A DNA stretch of 17,855 nucleotides from an uncultured Bacilli bacterium. Lineage in GTDB: Bacteria > Bacillota_I > Bacilli_A > RF39 > UBA660. Below the pieces are notes generated by a model. The model worked only from the letters and a program-made list of their open reading frames with translations. It was not told where the DNA came from and made no database searches. The stretch spans positions 1 through 17,855 of the forward strand of contig CANQYA010000005.1 of the NCBI GenBank assembly GCA_947627965.1, in the 5' to 3' direction. Shown here in pieces: positions 1 to 7,699 of this stretch. The position numbers and the translations under genes are program-made. Numbering within the stretch: position 1 is the stretch's first letter; each line of letters begins with the position of its first letter.

Positions 1-594
1 CTTTGGTATTCCTACTAATAAAGATGCTTCTGCTAAAGTTAAATCTTTAGCTTTTTTATTAAAGTAATAACTAGAAGCATTTTCAATTCCATAAGTACCA
101 TGACCATAATTAATAGTATTTAAGTATCCTTCTAAGATTTCATCTTTAGTATAGTGCATTTCGACATTTAAAGTTAACCATAATTCATTCCATTTCCTTT
201 CCCAAGTTTTATCAAAATCTAAAAATAAATTTTTAACATATTGCTGGGAAATAGTCGAAGCACCTTCTTTGGTTTTACCAGCTAAAATATTAGTATATCC
301 AGCTTTAATAATTCTAGGAATATCAAAACCAAAGTGTTTATAAAAATTCTTATCTTCCGTCGCTATAGTAGCATTTATAACATAATCTGATATTTCATCA
401 AGTACAGCCCATTTACTAGTACCGTTCCCTTGAAAAAAAATATTATCATTACTATCATAAAGAGATATATTATTCGCACTTTTAATTTCTAACTTATTAG
501 ATATTTGTCCATATCCATATATTCCAAGACCAATAGTTAATAATAAAACTGTTATTAAAATGCTACTTTTTATTATTTTTTTTAATAATTTCAT
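1..594 (-). CDS. Class A penicillin-binding protein, N-terminal 198 residues (PBP2d/PbpG-like, truncated by window edge)
   Basis: Membrane-anchored peptidoglycan glycosyltransferase (GT51 family) that polymerises lipid II; the transpeptidase half would lie beyond the left edge. It starts with a short basic stretch and one membrane segment (about residues 11-29). The GT51 motifs follow in order: EDKNFYKHFGFD with catalytic Glu80, GASTISQQ (111-118), ERKWNE (132-137), EILEGYLN (152-159) and ASLLVGIPK. The ATG at 594-592 is the natural start because the signal anchor follows directly; a modest GGTGATC lies upstream. The gene is divergent from ywiB-argS. In B. subtilis the forespore PBP pbpG lies in this chromosomal neighbourhood, so I infer an orthologue of that sporulation PBP; a housekeeping PBP1a remains possible. 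A forespore-type promoter candidate sits upstream. Confidence 0.93.
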   Translation of the reverse strand, partial: MKLLKKIIKSSILITVLLLTIGLGIYGYGQISNKLEIKSANNISLYDSNDNIFFQGNGTSKWAVLDEISDYVINATIATEDKNFYKHFGFDIPRIIKAGYTNILAGKTKEGASTISQQYVKNLFLDFDKTWERKWNELWLTLNVEMHYTKDEILEGYLNTINYGHGTYGIENASSYYFNKKAKDLTLAEASLLVGIPK

Positions 595-615
595 ACGATC
601 ACCAAATCCTAATTT

Positions 616-644
616 TAGTATGATAAAAAAATATAAAAATATGT
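616..644 (-). promoter_or_regulatory. Candidate sigma-G/sigma-F promoter of the PBP gene
   Basis: On the minus strand ACATA (644-640) is followed after 17 bases by CATACTA (622-616). CATACTA is an exact match to the B. subtilis sigma-G -10 consensus, and ACATA is one base from the -35 consensus. The implied leader is about 15-20 bases. A vegetative-type alternative, TTAACA-N18-TATCAT (649-620), overlaps it, so the assignment is uncertain. Confidence 0.45.
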
Positions 645-672
645 GTTAAAATTTTACAAGATATGTTATAAT
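644..672 (+). promoter_or_regulatory. Sigma-A promoter of ywiB-argS
   Basis: A perfect TATAAT (667-672) preceded by TGT (664-666) makes a strong extended -10. The -35 region, TGTTAA at 644-649 with a 17-base spacer, is poor. Transcription would start near 679, leaving a short leader to the TTG start at 701. It overlaps the promoter candidates of the divergent PBP gene. Confidence 0.65.
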
Positions 673-700
673 TCGAGTTAGTAATTTGGTGGTGATAATA

Positions 701-1051
701 TTGCGAAAAGTTTATTTAAAATATCACTTAAAGAGTAATTTAGATAATATCTTTTATGAAGGTGAAGGAATTTATCAAAATGATATAATAACTTTTTGTG
801 ATAAAGATAAAACTAAAGTAACAATTAATATCATTGATGGTATTTTAAAAAGAGAAAATAAAGAGATGTTTCTATTTTTAGATTTTAAAAATGAAACAGC
901 AGTAATTAATGTTAAAGAACTTAATAAAAAATTAGATTTAAAAATAGAAGTAAATAACATTATTAAGAGTACAGATAAAATAGAAGTTAACTATATACTA
1001 AATAATGATAATTATTATTTTGAATTAAATTGGAATATGATAGGTGATTAA
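701..1051 (+). CDS. ywiB: DUF1934 family protein (YwiB-like), calycin-type beta-barrel
   Basis: Small protein of 116 residues with alternating beta-strand-like segments and a positively charged start (RKVYLKYHLKS). Family assignment rests on the overall pattern and on position immediately before argS, as in B. subtilis ywiB-argS. The function of the family is not established. The likely start is TTG at 701, with GGTGGTGAT at 688-696 as ribosome binding site; the upstream in-frame TTG at 686 would place that site inside the coding region. The stop lies one base before the argS start, so the two are surely co-transcribed. Confidence 0.75.
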   Translation: MRKVYLKYHLKSNLDNIFYEGEGIYQNDIITFCDKDKTKVTINIIDGILKRENKEMFLFLDFKNETAVINVKELNKKLDLKIEVNNIIKSTDKIEVNYILNNDNYYFELNWNMIGD

Positions 1052-1052
1052 T

Positions 1053-2801
1053 ATGAGTTTTATAAAAACAATCGAAAAAGATTTAAAAGAGTTAGTTAAT
1101 AAATTAGGTTACCAAATAGATAATATTACATTATCTACTTCTAATCGACCTGATTTAGGAGAATATCAGATAAATGATGCGATGAATTTAGCTAAAATAT
1201 ATAAAACTAATCCGCGTGAGATTGCTACTAAACTAGCTGAAAAATTACAAGAAGATAAAAGATTTATTAATGTTAATATTGCAGGGGCAGGATTTATAAA
1301 TATTAGTTTAAGTGATGATTATTTAATTTCTTGTATGAATAAAATGATGGAAGATGTGTATAATAACATTGATTTACAGAATAAAAAAACCATTATTTTA
1401 GATTATGGAGGAGCGAATGTAGCTAAGGCTTTGCATGTTGGACATTTACGAAGTGCGAATATAGGAGAAGCTTTAAAAAGATTAGCTAATACTTTGGGGG
1501 TAAAAACTTATGCTGATGCCCATTTAGGAGATTGGGGTAGACCAATTGGTTTAGTAATGCTCGAGTTAGAAAAAAGAAATCCTAACCTACCTTACTTTGA
1601 TCCTAATTACGAAGGTGATTACCCTAAAGATAATCCTGTTAGTAATGCTACTCTTATGGAGATTTATCCCTTAGCAAGTACTAAAGCTAAAGAGAGTGAA
1701 GAATACATGGAAGAAGCAAGAGATATGACAGCAAGATTACAAAATGGTGAGAGAGGTTTAATGGTTTTATGGCAAAAAATTATGGAGGTTTCTAAAACTG
1801 ATATAAAAAGAATATATGACCGTTTAAATACAACTTTTGAAATTTGGAATGGTGAAAGTGATTCAGCTATTTATATACCTGAATTAATTACTTATCTTGA
1901 AAGCAAAAATCTAGTAAAAGATAGTGAAGGAGCAAGAATTGTCGAGCTACAAGAAAGTACTGATGACCATGAGATACCACCATTATTATTAGTTAAATCT
2001 AATAAGACGGCATCTTATCAAACAACTGACTTAGCTTGCATTTGGGAACGAGTTAACAAATATAATCCTAACGAAATATGGTATTTAGCTGATGCTAGAC
2101 AATCACTACATTTTGAACAAGTCTTTAGAGCAGCCCAAAAAGCGAAAATTGTAAACGAAAATACTAAATTAGAGTTTATTCCTTTTGGAACTGTTAATGG
2201 CTTAGATGGTAAACCATTTAAAACAAGAGATGGCGATGTAATGTCCTTAGAAAATTTATTAGATTTAGCTAAAATGGAATGTGAAAAGAAATTACTACCT
2301 AATATTACTGAACCTGAAAGAGATAAAATAGCTGAAATGGTAGGAATATCTGCTGTTAAATATGCTGATTTAATTCCTCATCGTTTGACTGATTATATTT
2401 TTGATATTACTAAATTTAGTGATTTAGACGGTAAGACAGGTCCTTACTTGTTATATTCAACTATTCGTATGAAATCATTATTAAAGAAAGCTAAAGAAGC
2501 TAATATTAGTTACCAGTCAATAGATGTAATTGGTAATAATTTTGATAGAGATATAATGCTTAATTTAATTAATTTAGCAGGAAGCTTAACTAAATCATAT
2601 GAATCACGTTCTTTAAATGAACTTGCCGATTATATCTACAAATTAACTAGTTCATATAACAAATTTTATTCAGATAATCGTATTCTTGACGAAGAAAATA
2701 TAACTTTAAGGTCATCTTGGTTAGCACTTACTAATTTAGTTTTAAATACTAATTTAATGCTTTTAAATATTCTTGGAATTAATTGTCCAGACAAAATGTA
2801 A
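1053..2801 (+). CDS. argS: Arginyl-tRNA synthetase
   Basis: Cytoplasmic class I aminoacyl-tRNA synthetase that charges tRNA-Arg. The 582-residue protein starts with the Arg-tRNA-synthetase-specific N-terminal domain (about 1-110). The Rossmann domain carries YGGANVAKALHVGHLRS, with the HIGH motif as HVGH at 128-131, and GDWGRPIG nearby. The usual KMSKS site is replaced by FKTRDGDVMSL, as is normal for this enzyme. The DALR anticodon-binding domain begins around TGPYLLYSTIRM. ATG at 1053 is preferred over the in-frame GTG at 1044, because the AGGTGAT at 1042-1048 is correctly spaced for 1053. Translationally close to ywiB. No clear terminator follows. Confidence 0.98.
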   Translation: MSFIKTIEKDLKELVNKLGYQIDNITLSTSNRPDLGEYQINDAMNLAKIYKTNPREIATKLAEKLQEDKRFINVNIAGAGFINISLSDDYLISCMNKMMEDVYNNIDLQNKKTIILDYGGANVAKALHVGHLRSANIGEALKRLANTLGVKTYADAHLGDWGRPIGLVMLELEKRNPNLPYFDPNYEGDYPKDNPVSNATLMEIYPLASTKAKESEEYMEEARDMTARLQNGERGLMVLWQKIMEVSKTDIKRIYDRLNTTFEIWNGESDSAIYIPELITYLESKNLVKDSEGARIVELQESTDDHEIPPLLLVKSNKTASYQTTDLACIWERVNKYNPNEIWYLADARQSLHFEQVFRAAQKAKIVNENTKLEFIPFGTVNGLDGKPFKTRDGDVMSLENLLDLAKMECEKKLLPNITEPERDKIAEMVGISAVKYADLIPHRLTDYIFDITKFSDLDGKTGPYLLYSTIRMKSLLKKAKEANISYQSIDVIGNNFDRDIMLNLINLAGSLTKSYESRSLNELADYIYKLTSSYNKFYSDNRILDEENITLRSSWLALTNLVLNTNLMLLNILGINCPDKM

Positions 2802-2845
2802 AAAAGAGATTGATTTTAATATAAAATAATGATATAGTTTTAGAC

Positions 2846-2887
2846 GGTTTATTATTATAAACCAATTAACTTTAATGTGCATATAAT
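2846..2887 (+). promoter_or_regulatory. Hairpin and -10 element before rpoE
   Basis: A 7-bp hairpin GGTTTAT/ATAAACC with a 4-base loop occupies 2846-2863. It lacks a U-tract, so it is at best a weak terminator for argS. It is followed by a perfect TATAAT at 2882-2887, a probable -10 for rpoE, although no good -35 is seen. The hairpin overlaps the place a -35 would occupy. Confidence 0.4.
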
Positions 2888-2909
2888 GTTAATCGTAGGA
2901 GGAATAGTT

Positions 2910-3359
2910 ATGAGTATAAATGAATATAGCAAGGAAGAACTTGAGTTATTATCTTATAAAGATATTACTGATAAACTATTAGATGAATTTGGTGCGATGA
3001 GTACGCAAGATTTATTTAAGAGAATTACTACTTTATTAGATTTACCTAATAATGTATTTGAAAATAAAATAGGAGACTATTATATGTCACTTACAACTGA
3101 TAAAAGATTTATTCAGTTAGATGACGGATCTTGGGATTTAAGAAATAGACATACTTCTGATAAAGTTATTATAAATGTTGACGAAGATGATGATAGTGAT
3201 TTAGAAAACGAAGAAGATATGGACGAAATTAGTGATGGTGACGATGAGGCAATCGAAACTAATTTTGACGATGTTGATAGTGATGATGACTTTGACGAAA
3301 ACGACGATTTAAAAGATTTAGTTATCATGGACGAGGACGAACTAGAATTAGAACAATAA
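2910..3359 (+). CDS. rpoE: RNA polymerase delta subunit
   Basis: Accessory subunit of RNA polymerase in low-GC Gram-positives that speeds enzyme recycling and affects promoter selectivity. The 149-residue protein has the HARE-HTH N-terminal domain (about 1-85; LSYKDITDKLLDEFGAMSTQ, then FIQLDDGSWDLRNRH). A very acidic, disordered Asp/Glu tail (about 92-149) follows. This two-part architecture is diagnostic. ATG at 2910 has a perfect AGGAGG at 2897-2902; an earlier in-frame start at 2877 lies upstream of the -10 element and is rejected. It follows argS as in Bacillus, but pyrG and the genes that normally come next are absent here. Confidence 0.95.
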   Translation: MSINEYSKEELELLSYKDITDKLLDEFGAMSTQDLFKRITTLLDLPNNVFENKIGDYYMSLTTDKRFIQLDDGSWDLRNRHTSDKVIINVDEDDDSDLENEEDMDEISDGDDEAIETNFDDVDSDDDFDENDDLKDLVIMDEDELELEQ

Positions 3360-3378
3360 TTTTAGTTTCTTTTTTTTA
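3341..3378 (+). terminator. Intrinsic terminator of rpoE
   Basis: ACTAGAATT (3341-3349) pairs with AATTTTAGT (3358-3366), 9 bp with one G-U pair and an 8-base loop, followed by TTCTTTTTTTT. The stem overlaps the end of rpoE and its stop codon. It is AT-rich and therefore may be leaky. Confidence 0.55.
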
Positions 3379-3386
3379 CAATATCG

Positions 3387-3395
3387 TGATATAAT
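3387..3395 (+). promoter_or_regulatory. Extended -10 promoter of prfA-prmC
   Basis: TGATATAAT (3387-3395) is a perfect extended -10 element. No convincing -35 is seen at the right distance (TTCTTT-like). Transcription would start near 3402, with AAGGAG at 3405-3410 as ribosome binding site before the ATG at 3419. Confidence 0.6.
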
Positions 3396-3418
3396 ACGGT
3401 AGATAAGGAGAGATACTT

Positions 3419-4486
3419 ATGATAGAAAGATTGGAAATGATTAAAAAAAGATATGACGAATTAAATACTTTATTAGCTGATCCTAGTATTTTAAGTGATA
3501 TAAATAAAACACGTGAGTTATCGAAAGAAGCATCAAGCTTAGAGGATACGGTTAATTGTTTCCTTAAATATAAAAAGGTTTTAGCGGATATAACAGAAGC
3601 TAACGAGATGTTAAAAGATAGTGAAATGGCAGAATTTGCTAAAGAAGAATTAACAACTTTAGAAGAAGAAAAAGATAAATTGGAAAAAGAATTACAAATA
3701 CTTTTAATTCCTAAAGATCCTAATGACGGAAAAAATGTTATTATGGAAATAAGAGGAGCAGCGGGAGGAGACGAAGCTAATATTTTTGCAGGCGATTTAT
3801 ATCATATGTATTTAAAATTAGCTGAAAAAGAAGGTTGGAAAACAGAAATTATTACTGAAGAACATTCCGACGCAGGAGGATTTTCTTTAATTAGTTTTAT
3901 GGTTAAAGGAAAAAATGTTTATTCTAAATTAAAATATGAAAGTGGTGCCCATCGTGTTCAAAGAGTACCTGTTACGGAAACACAGGGACGAGTTCATACT
4001 TCGACAGCTACCGTTTTAGTAATGCCTGAAGCTGAAGAATTTGATTTCCAACTAGATATGTCCGAAGTAAGAATTGATATTACTAGGTCATCAGGTTGTG
4101 GCGGACAAGGAGTTAATACGACTGATTCAGCTGTACGTGTTACCCATATTCCAACTGGTATTATTGTCTATTGCCAAGTAGGACGTAGCCAAATTCAAAA
4201 TAAAGAAATGGCTTTAAATACTTTAAAAACGAGATTATATAATTTAAAATTACAAGAAAAAGAAGAAAAAGAAGGTGCCGAACGTCGTAGTAAAATAGGT
4301 ACTGGAGATAGATCTGAGAAAATAAGAACTTATAATTATCCACAAAATAGAGTAACTGACCATCGTATTGGGTTTACTTTAATGCAACTAGACCGTGTTA
4401 TGGAAGGAGATATCGATATAGTTATCGATGCATTAATCGCCGAAGATCAAAAAAGGCAACTTGAAGGAACAACCAATGAAAATTAG
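3419..4486 (+). CDS. prfA: Peptide chain release factor 1
   Basis: Terminates translation at UAA and UAG. The 355-residue protein has normal RF1 length. It carries the stop-codon-reading tripeptide of RF1 (PVT, residues 184-186, in HRVQRVPVTETQGR) and the peptidyl-tRNA hydrolysis motif GGQ (228-230, in SSGCGGQGVNTTDSAVR). A coiled-coil-rich N-terminal domain precedes these. The PxT motif separates it from RF2. The last 11 bases overlap the start of prmC, whose product methylates the GGQ glutamine, so the pair is translationally coupled. Confidence 0.98.
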   Translation: MIERLEMIKKRYDELNTLLADPSILSDINKTRELSKEASSLEDTVNCFLKYKKVLADITEANEMLKDSEMAEFAKEELTTLEEEKDKLEKELQILLIPKDPNDGKNVIMEIRGAAGGDEANIFAGDLYHMYLKLAEKEGWKTEIITEEHSDAGGFSLISFMVKGKNVYSKLKYESGAHRVQRVPVTETQGRVHTSTATVLVMPEAEEFDFQLDMSEVRIDITRSSGCGGQGVNTTDSAVRVTHIPTGIIVYCQVGRSQIQNKEMALNTLKTRLYNLKLQEKEEKEGAERRSKIGTGDRSEKIRTYNYPQNRVTDHRIGFTLMQLDRVMEGDIDIVIDALIAEDQKRQLEGTTNEN

Positions 4487-5303
4487 TGAATTAATAACCG
4501 AAGGTAAAAAGTATTTACATAAGAGTGAAGTCAATTTATTACTTAGTTACTTACTTAATTATGATACTTTAGAACTATATCTGCATTTAGAGGAAGCAGT
4601 AGATGAAAAAATAATAGAAAAATATTACGAAATGATTAAAGAATTAAAAAATAATAAACCTATTCAATATGTTTTAGGAAATGTTAATTTTTATGGAATA
4701 CCTTTTTATATTAATGAAAATGTTTTAATACCAAGATTTGAAACTGAAGAATTAGTTGAGAATACTTTAAAATATATTGATAAATTATTTCCTGATAAAA
4801 ATATAAAAGTAATTGATTTAGGGTGTGGCAGTGGTAATATTGGTATTACTTTAAAGAAAAAAAATGATAAATTAAATGTTACTTGTCTTGATATTAGTTT
4901 ATCTGCTTTAGAAGTAACTAAGGCAAATGCTTTAAAAACAAATACTTCTATTTCCATAATAGAAGGAGATATGTTAGAGAATATTAATGATAAATTTGAT
5001 GTTATTATTAGTAATCCTCCCTATATTAGTGAAGATGAAGAAATAGAAGATATTGTTAAAAATAATGAACCACATCTTGCTTTATATGCTCCTAATCACG
5101 GGTTATATTTCTATGATAAAATATTAAGAAGTTGTTCTAAAAATTTAAATAATACATTTTTAATAGCATTTGAAATAGGTATGACACAAAAAGATGAGGT
5201 TATATCTTTAGCTAAAAAATATTTATTTGATGTCAAAATAGATTGTCTTAAAGATTTATCGGGAAAAGATAGAATGATATTTATTTATAAAGATAATATT
5301 TAA
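4476..5303 (+). CDS. prmC: Release factor glutamine N5-methyltransferase
   Basis: SAM-dependent methyltransferase that modifies the GGQ glutamine of release factors. The 275-residue protein has the helical substrate-binding N-terminal domain (about 1-75; KPIQYVLGNVNFYG). A Rossmann SAM-binding motif, VIDLGCGSGNIG (112-123), follows. The catalytic NPPY is at 180-183 in DVIISNPPYISEDE. ATG at 4476 is favoured by GAAGGA at 4463-4468 and by family N-termini. An in-frame TTG at 4461 would lengthen the overlap with prfA and lacks a site of its own. Confidence 0.97.
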   Translation: MKISELITEGKKYLHKSEVNLLLSYLLNYDTLELYLHLEEAVDEKIIEKYYEMIKELKNNKPIQYVLGNVNFYGIPFYINENVLIPRFETEELVENTLKYIDKLFPDKNIKVIDLGCGSGNIGITLKKKNDKLNVTCLDISLSALEVTKANALKTNTSISIIEGDMLENINDKFDVIISNPPYISEDEEIEDIVKNNEPHLALYAPNHGLYFYDKILRSCSKNLNNTFLIAFEIGMTQKDEVISLAKKYLFDVKIDCLKDLSGKDRMIFIYKDNI

Positions 5304-5413
5304 TTTGAGGATAATACTTAGTTTAAGTAAACAATATTTGGTTTAAGTAAATAATGTTTAATCTTGGTAAATAATTTTTAATCTGAGTGGTGCTTGCCTT
5401 TCTTAAGTGACTA
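5296..5413 (+). repeat. Degenerate tandem array, 20-bp period, running into the prmC terminator
   Basis: Four consecutive units of exactly 20 bp cover 5314-5393: ATACTTAGTTTAAGTAAACA, ATATTTGGTTTAAGTAAATA, ATGTTTAATCTTGGTAAATA and ATTTTTAATCTGAGTGGTGC. A shorter copy (5296-5313) overlaps the prmC stop. A fifth unit in register (5394-5413, TTGCCTTTCTTAAGTGACTA) contains the left arm of the terminator. Copies become less alike towards the terminator. No open reading frame or known element explains it. Confidence 0.7.
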
Positions 5414-5440
5414 ATATAATCGTCACTTTTTTTATTTTTT
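5405..5440 (+). terminator. Intrinsic terminator of prfA-prmC
   Basis: AAGTGAC (5405-5411) pairs with GTCACTT (5422-5428), a perfect 7-bp stem with a 10-base loop, followed by TTTTTTATTTTTTT. It is a strong, conventional rho-independent terminator. Confidence 0.85.
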
Positions 5441-5652
5441 TAAATATAAATTATGCGTTATTACAAAAAAGTGATACTTAAATTTAAATTATCTTTCTTT
5501 AAAGTTTAAGAACTAAGCATTATCTTTTTATTTGTGATTTTTAAGAGAAAAAGGAATTTTTAAGTAAACTATTACTTTTACTTTGAAGAGTTACTTCATC
5601 TTTTTGTTTAAAAATTTTTAATTTTCAACAATATATAATTGAGATGATAAAT
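5441..5652 (+). other. Non-coding stretch before spoIIR with several terminator-like hairpins
   Basis: No gene is seen. GTGATACTTA (5471-5480) can pair with TAAGCATTATC (5514-5524, then TTTTT), with mismatches and a long loop; it resembles the tagO terminator. AAGTAA/TTACTT (5562-5577) and TGAAG/CTTCA (5584-5598, then TCTTTTT) are two further short hairpins. Four stretches like ATTATCTTT recur, at about 5490, 5519, 5571 and 5596. A TATAAT-like box lies at 5634-5639. I found no convincing sigma-F promoter for spoIIR. Confidence 0.45.
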
Positions 5653-6177
5653 ATGAGAAAATTAATAGCAGTAATAGTAGCTATCATAATTGTAATTACT
5701 TCTTTTAAAACGACGGACGAAGTAATTATTCCTAATGAATCAATACGTATTAGAGTAATTGCTAATAGCAATAATACTTACGATCAAGCTATAAAACAAT
5801 TAGTTCGTAATAATGTTGAAGACCAAATAACAACTTTATTAATAGATGCTCTTAATATTGATGAAGCACGAAGTATTATAAATGATAACTTAAAAGAAAT
5901 AGATTTAACTGTTAATGATATATTAAAAAATAACAATTATAATCATTCATACAAAGTTAATTTTGGTTATAATTATTTTCCTCAAAAAAAATATAAAGGT
6001 GTAGTTTACGAAGAAGGAATGTATGAGTCTTTAGTTATAACAATTGGAGAAGGTAAAGGTGATAATTGGTGGTGTGTATTATTTCCTCCTTTATGTATGA
6101 TGGAAAGTAATGATGAAAATATCGAAGAAGTAGAGTATAAGTCTTTTATTAAAGAAATAATTGATAAATATTTTTAG
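5653..6177 (+). CDS. spoIIR: Stage II sporulation protein R
   Basis: Forespore-made secreted signalling protein that triggers the SpoIIGA protease to process pro-sigma-E in the mother cell. The 174-residue protein starts with a membrane/signal segment (about 2-17). Family hallmarks are IPNESIRIRVIANSN (26-40), FGYNYFP (104-110), and ITIGEGKGDNWWCVLFPPLC near the C-terminus. It is shorter than the B. subtilis protein at the C-terminus. The start at 5653 is preferred over ATG 5644 because GAGATGAT (5641-5648) then serves as the binding site. Synteny after prmC matches Bacillus. It needs sigma-F in Bacillus, but no clear sigma-F promoter is visible here. Confidence 0.95.
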   Translation: MRKLIAVIVAIIIVITSFKTTDEVIIPNESIRIRVIANSNNTYDQAIKQLVRNNVEDQITTLLIDALNIDEARSIINDNLKEIDLTVNDILKNNNYNHSYKVNFGYNYFPQKKYKGVVYEEGMYESLVITIGEGKGDNWWCVLFPPLCMMESNDENIEEVEYKSFIKEIIDKYF

Positions 6178-6227
6178 AATTAAAATAAAGACATCATAGT
6201 ATTATTTAAGTAGTGAGGGGTATAATG

Positions 6228-6758
6228 ATGTCATTTTTAACTATTATTTTAATTGCTATAGGTTTAAGTATGGACGCTTTTTCCTTAGCTATTTTATATG
6301 GAACACTAAACTTTGATTATCAAAAATCTTTAATATTATCTTTAAGTGTTGGTATATTTCATTTTTTTATGCCATTACTAGGTAACTTTATAGGAATTGC
6401 TATTTTTAATTGGCTACCAATTAAACCTGATATATTAGTGGGAATAATTTTTTTAATAATATCAATCGAAATGATTTTTTCTCTTTTCAAGGAAGAAGAA
6501 ATAGTTGATTTAAAAGGACTATTTGCCATTATTTTGTTTGCTTTTACAGTAAGTATCGATAGTTTTTCCGTAGGAATAGGTTTAAAAGCTATATGTAATA
6601 ATAATATTTTAGCAGTATCTACTTTTTCTATTACAAGTTTTATTTTTACTTTTATGGGGTTAACGATAGGAAGTAAACTTAATCAAAAATTTGGTAAATT
6701 GTCAACATTGATAGGTAGTCTTGTTTTGTTAGGAATTTCAATTACTTATCTTTTTTAA
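6228..6758 (+). CDS. mntP: MntP-family manganese efflux membrane protein
   Basis: Integral membrane protein of 176 residues, about six transmembrane helices in two homologous halves. Each half has an acidic motif: LSMDAFSLAI near the N-terminus and TVSIDSFSVGIGL in the second half. These Asp-containing motifs are typical of the MntP/YebN family, which exports Mn2+. The related sporulation protein YtaF is an alternative, but the SMDAF motif and the location after spoIIR (as ywlD in B. subtilis) favour MntP. ATG 6228 is best placed relative to GAGGGG (6215-6220); ATG 6225 is adjacent and possible. The gap from spoIIR is 50 bases with no terminator, so co-transcription is likely. No mntP riboswitch structure is evident. 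Confidence 0.85.
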   Translation: MSFLTIILIAIGLSMDAFSLAILYGTLNFDYQKSLILSLSVGIFHFFMPLLGNFIGIAIFNWLPIKPDILVGIIFLIISIEMIFSLFKEEEIVDLKGLFAIILFAFTVSIDSFSVGIGLKAICNNNILAVSTFSITSFIFTFMGLTIGSKLNQKFGKLSTLIGSLVLLGISITYLF

Positions 6759-6762
6759 TGTA

Positions 6763-6791
6763 TTGACTAAAGTTATTAAATAATTCATAAT
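6763..6791 (+). promoter_or_regulatory. Sigma-A promoter of fba
   Basis: TTGACT (6763-6768) and CATAAT (6786-6791) are separated by exactly 17 bases and match the vegetative consensus in 10 of 12 positions. Transcription would start near 6798, which makes ATG 6814 a more natural start than ATG 6805. Confidence 0.75.
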
Positions 6792-6813
6792 AAAGATAGA
6801 AAGAATGGTGAAA

Positions 6814-7656
6814 ATGGTGTTAGTAAATAGTGAAAAGATGTTAAAAAGTGCTAAAGAAGGAAAGTACGCTGTTCCGCAATTTAATATTAATAATCTTGAG
6901 TGGACAAGATATATATTGGAAGAATGTAATAGAAATAATGCTCCTGTTATTTTAGGTGTTAGTGAAGGGGCAGGAAAATATATGGGTGGCTTTAAGGTTG
7001 TTACTAACATGGTAAAAGGATTAATTGAAACTTTAGGAATAACTATCGATGTATGCCTACACCTAGATCATGGTTCTAGTTTTAATTCTTGTAAAGACGC
7101 TATCGATAGTGGATTTACTTCTGTTATGATAGATGCTTCTAAATATGAAATTTTAGAAAATATGCGTATAACTCAAGAAATAGTTGATTATGCTCATGCC
7201 CATAACGTTACTGTTGAAGCCGAAGTAGGACATATTGGTGGTACAGAAGATAATATTTCTAGTGAAATATATCAAGCTACAGTGGAAGATTGTGTTAAAT
7301 TAGCTAGTACAGGAATAGACTCTATCGCCCCAGCTTTAGGAAGTGTTCATGGTCTTTATAAAGGTAAACCTAACCTTAATTTTGAAAGAATGAAAATAAT
7401 CAATGAAACATTAAATATTCCTTTAGTTCTTCATGGAGGAACAGGAATACCAGAAAATGATATTAAAAAAGCTATTAGTTGTGGTATTAGTAAAATTAAT
7501 ATAAATACCGAGTTACAAATCGCATGGCACGATGCCGTTTTAGAATTTGTTACTAATAATAAAGAAGTATACGATCCACGAAAAGTAATTGGTAGTGGAG
7601 AAACTGCTATGAAAAAAGCAATTAATGATAAAATAAAACTATTTTTTAATAGGTAA
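6814..7656 (+). CDS. fba: Class II fructose-bisphosphate aldolase
   Basis: Zinc-dependent glycolytic/gluconeogenic enzyme that cleaves fructose 1,6-bisphosphate into DHAP and glyceraldehyde 3-phosphate. The 280-residue TIM-barrel protein shows the catalytic Asp and Zn-binding His of LHLDHGSS (Asp85, His86) and EAEVGHIGG (135-143). It also has SVHGLYKG with His179 and LHGGTGIP with His207 (Zn ligands), and KININTELQ for phosphate binding. The start MVLVNSEKMLKSAKE aligns with FbaA N-termini; the alternative ATG 6805 is only about 7 bases from the predicted transcription start. In Bacillus the fba and murA genes also lie close together, with other genes in between. Confidence 0.97.
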   Translation: MVLVNSEKMLKSAKEGKYAVPQFNINNLEWTRYILEECNRNNAPVILGVSEGAGKYMGGFKVVTNMVKGLIETLGITIDVCLHLDHGSSFNSCKDAIDSGFTSVMIDASKYEILENMRITQEIVDYAHAHNVTVEAEVGHIGGTEDNISSEIYQATVEDCVKLASTGIDSIAPALGSVHGLYKGKPNLNFERMKIINETLNIPLVLHGGTGIPENDIKKAISCGISKININTELQIAWHDAVLEFVTNNKEVYDPRKVIGSGETAMKKAINDKIKLFFNR

Positions 7657-7699
7657 TTATTTGTAACAGTTTAATAAAATATAGTGAAGTGGAGGTATT

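Noticed and set aside
3113..3328. Minus-strand open frame rich in serine, opposite the rpoE tail
   Set aside because: It is the mirror of the Asp/Glu-rich codons (GAC, GAT, GAA) of the delta subunit tail; no ribosome binding site or family features.
5644..5652. spoIIR start at ATG 5644
   Set aside because: No ribosome binding site precedes it; GAGATGAT overlapping this codon is better used for ATG 5653.
6178..6227. Manganese riboswitch (yybP-ykoY) before mntP
   Set aside because: The gap is only about 50 bases and shows no such structure; the gene more likely reads through from spoIIR.
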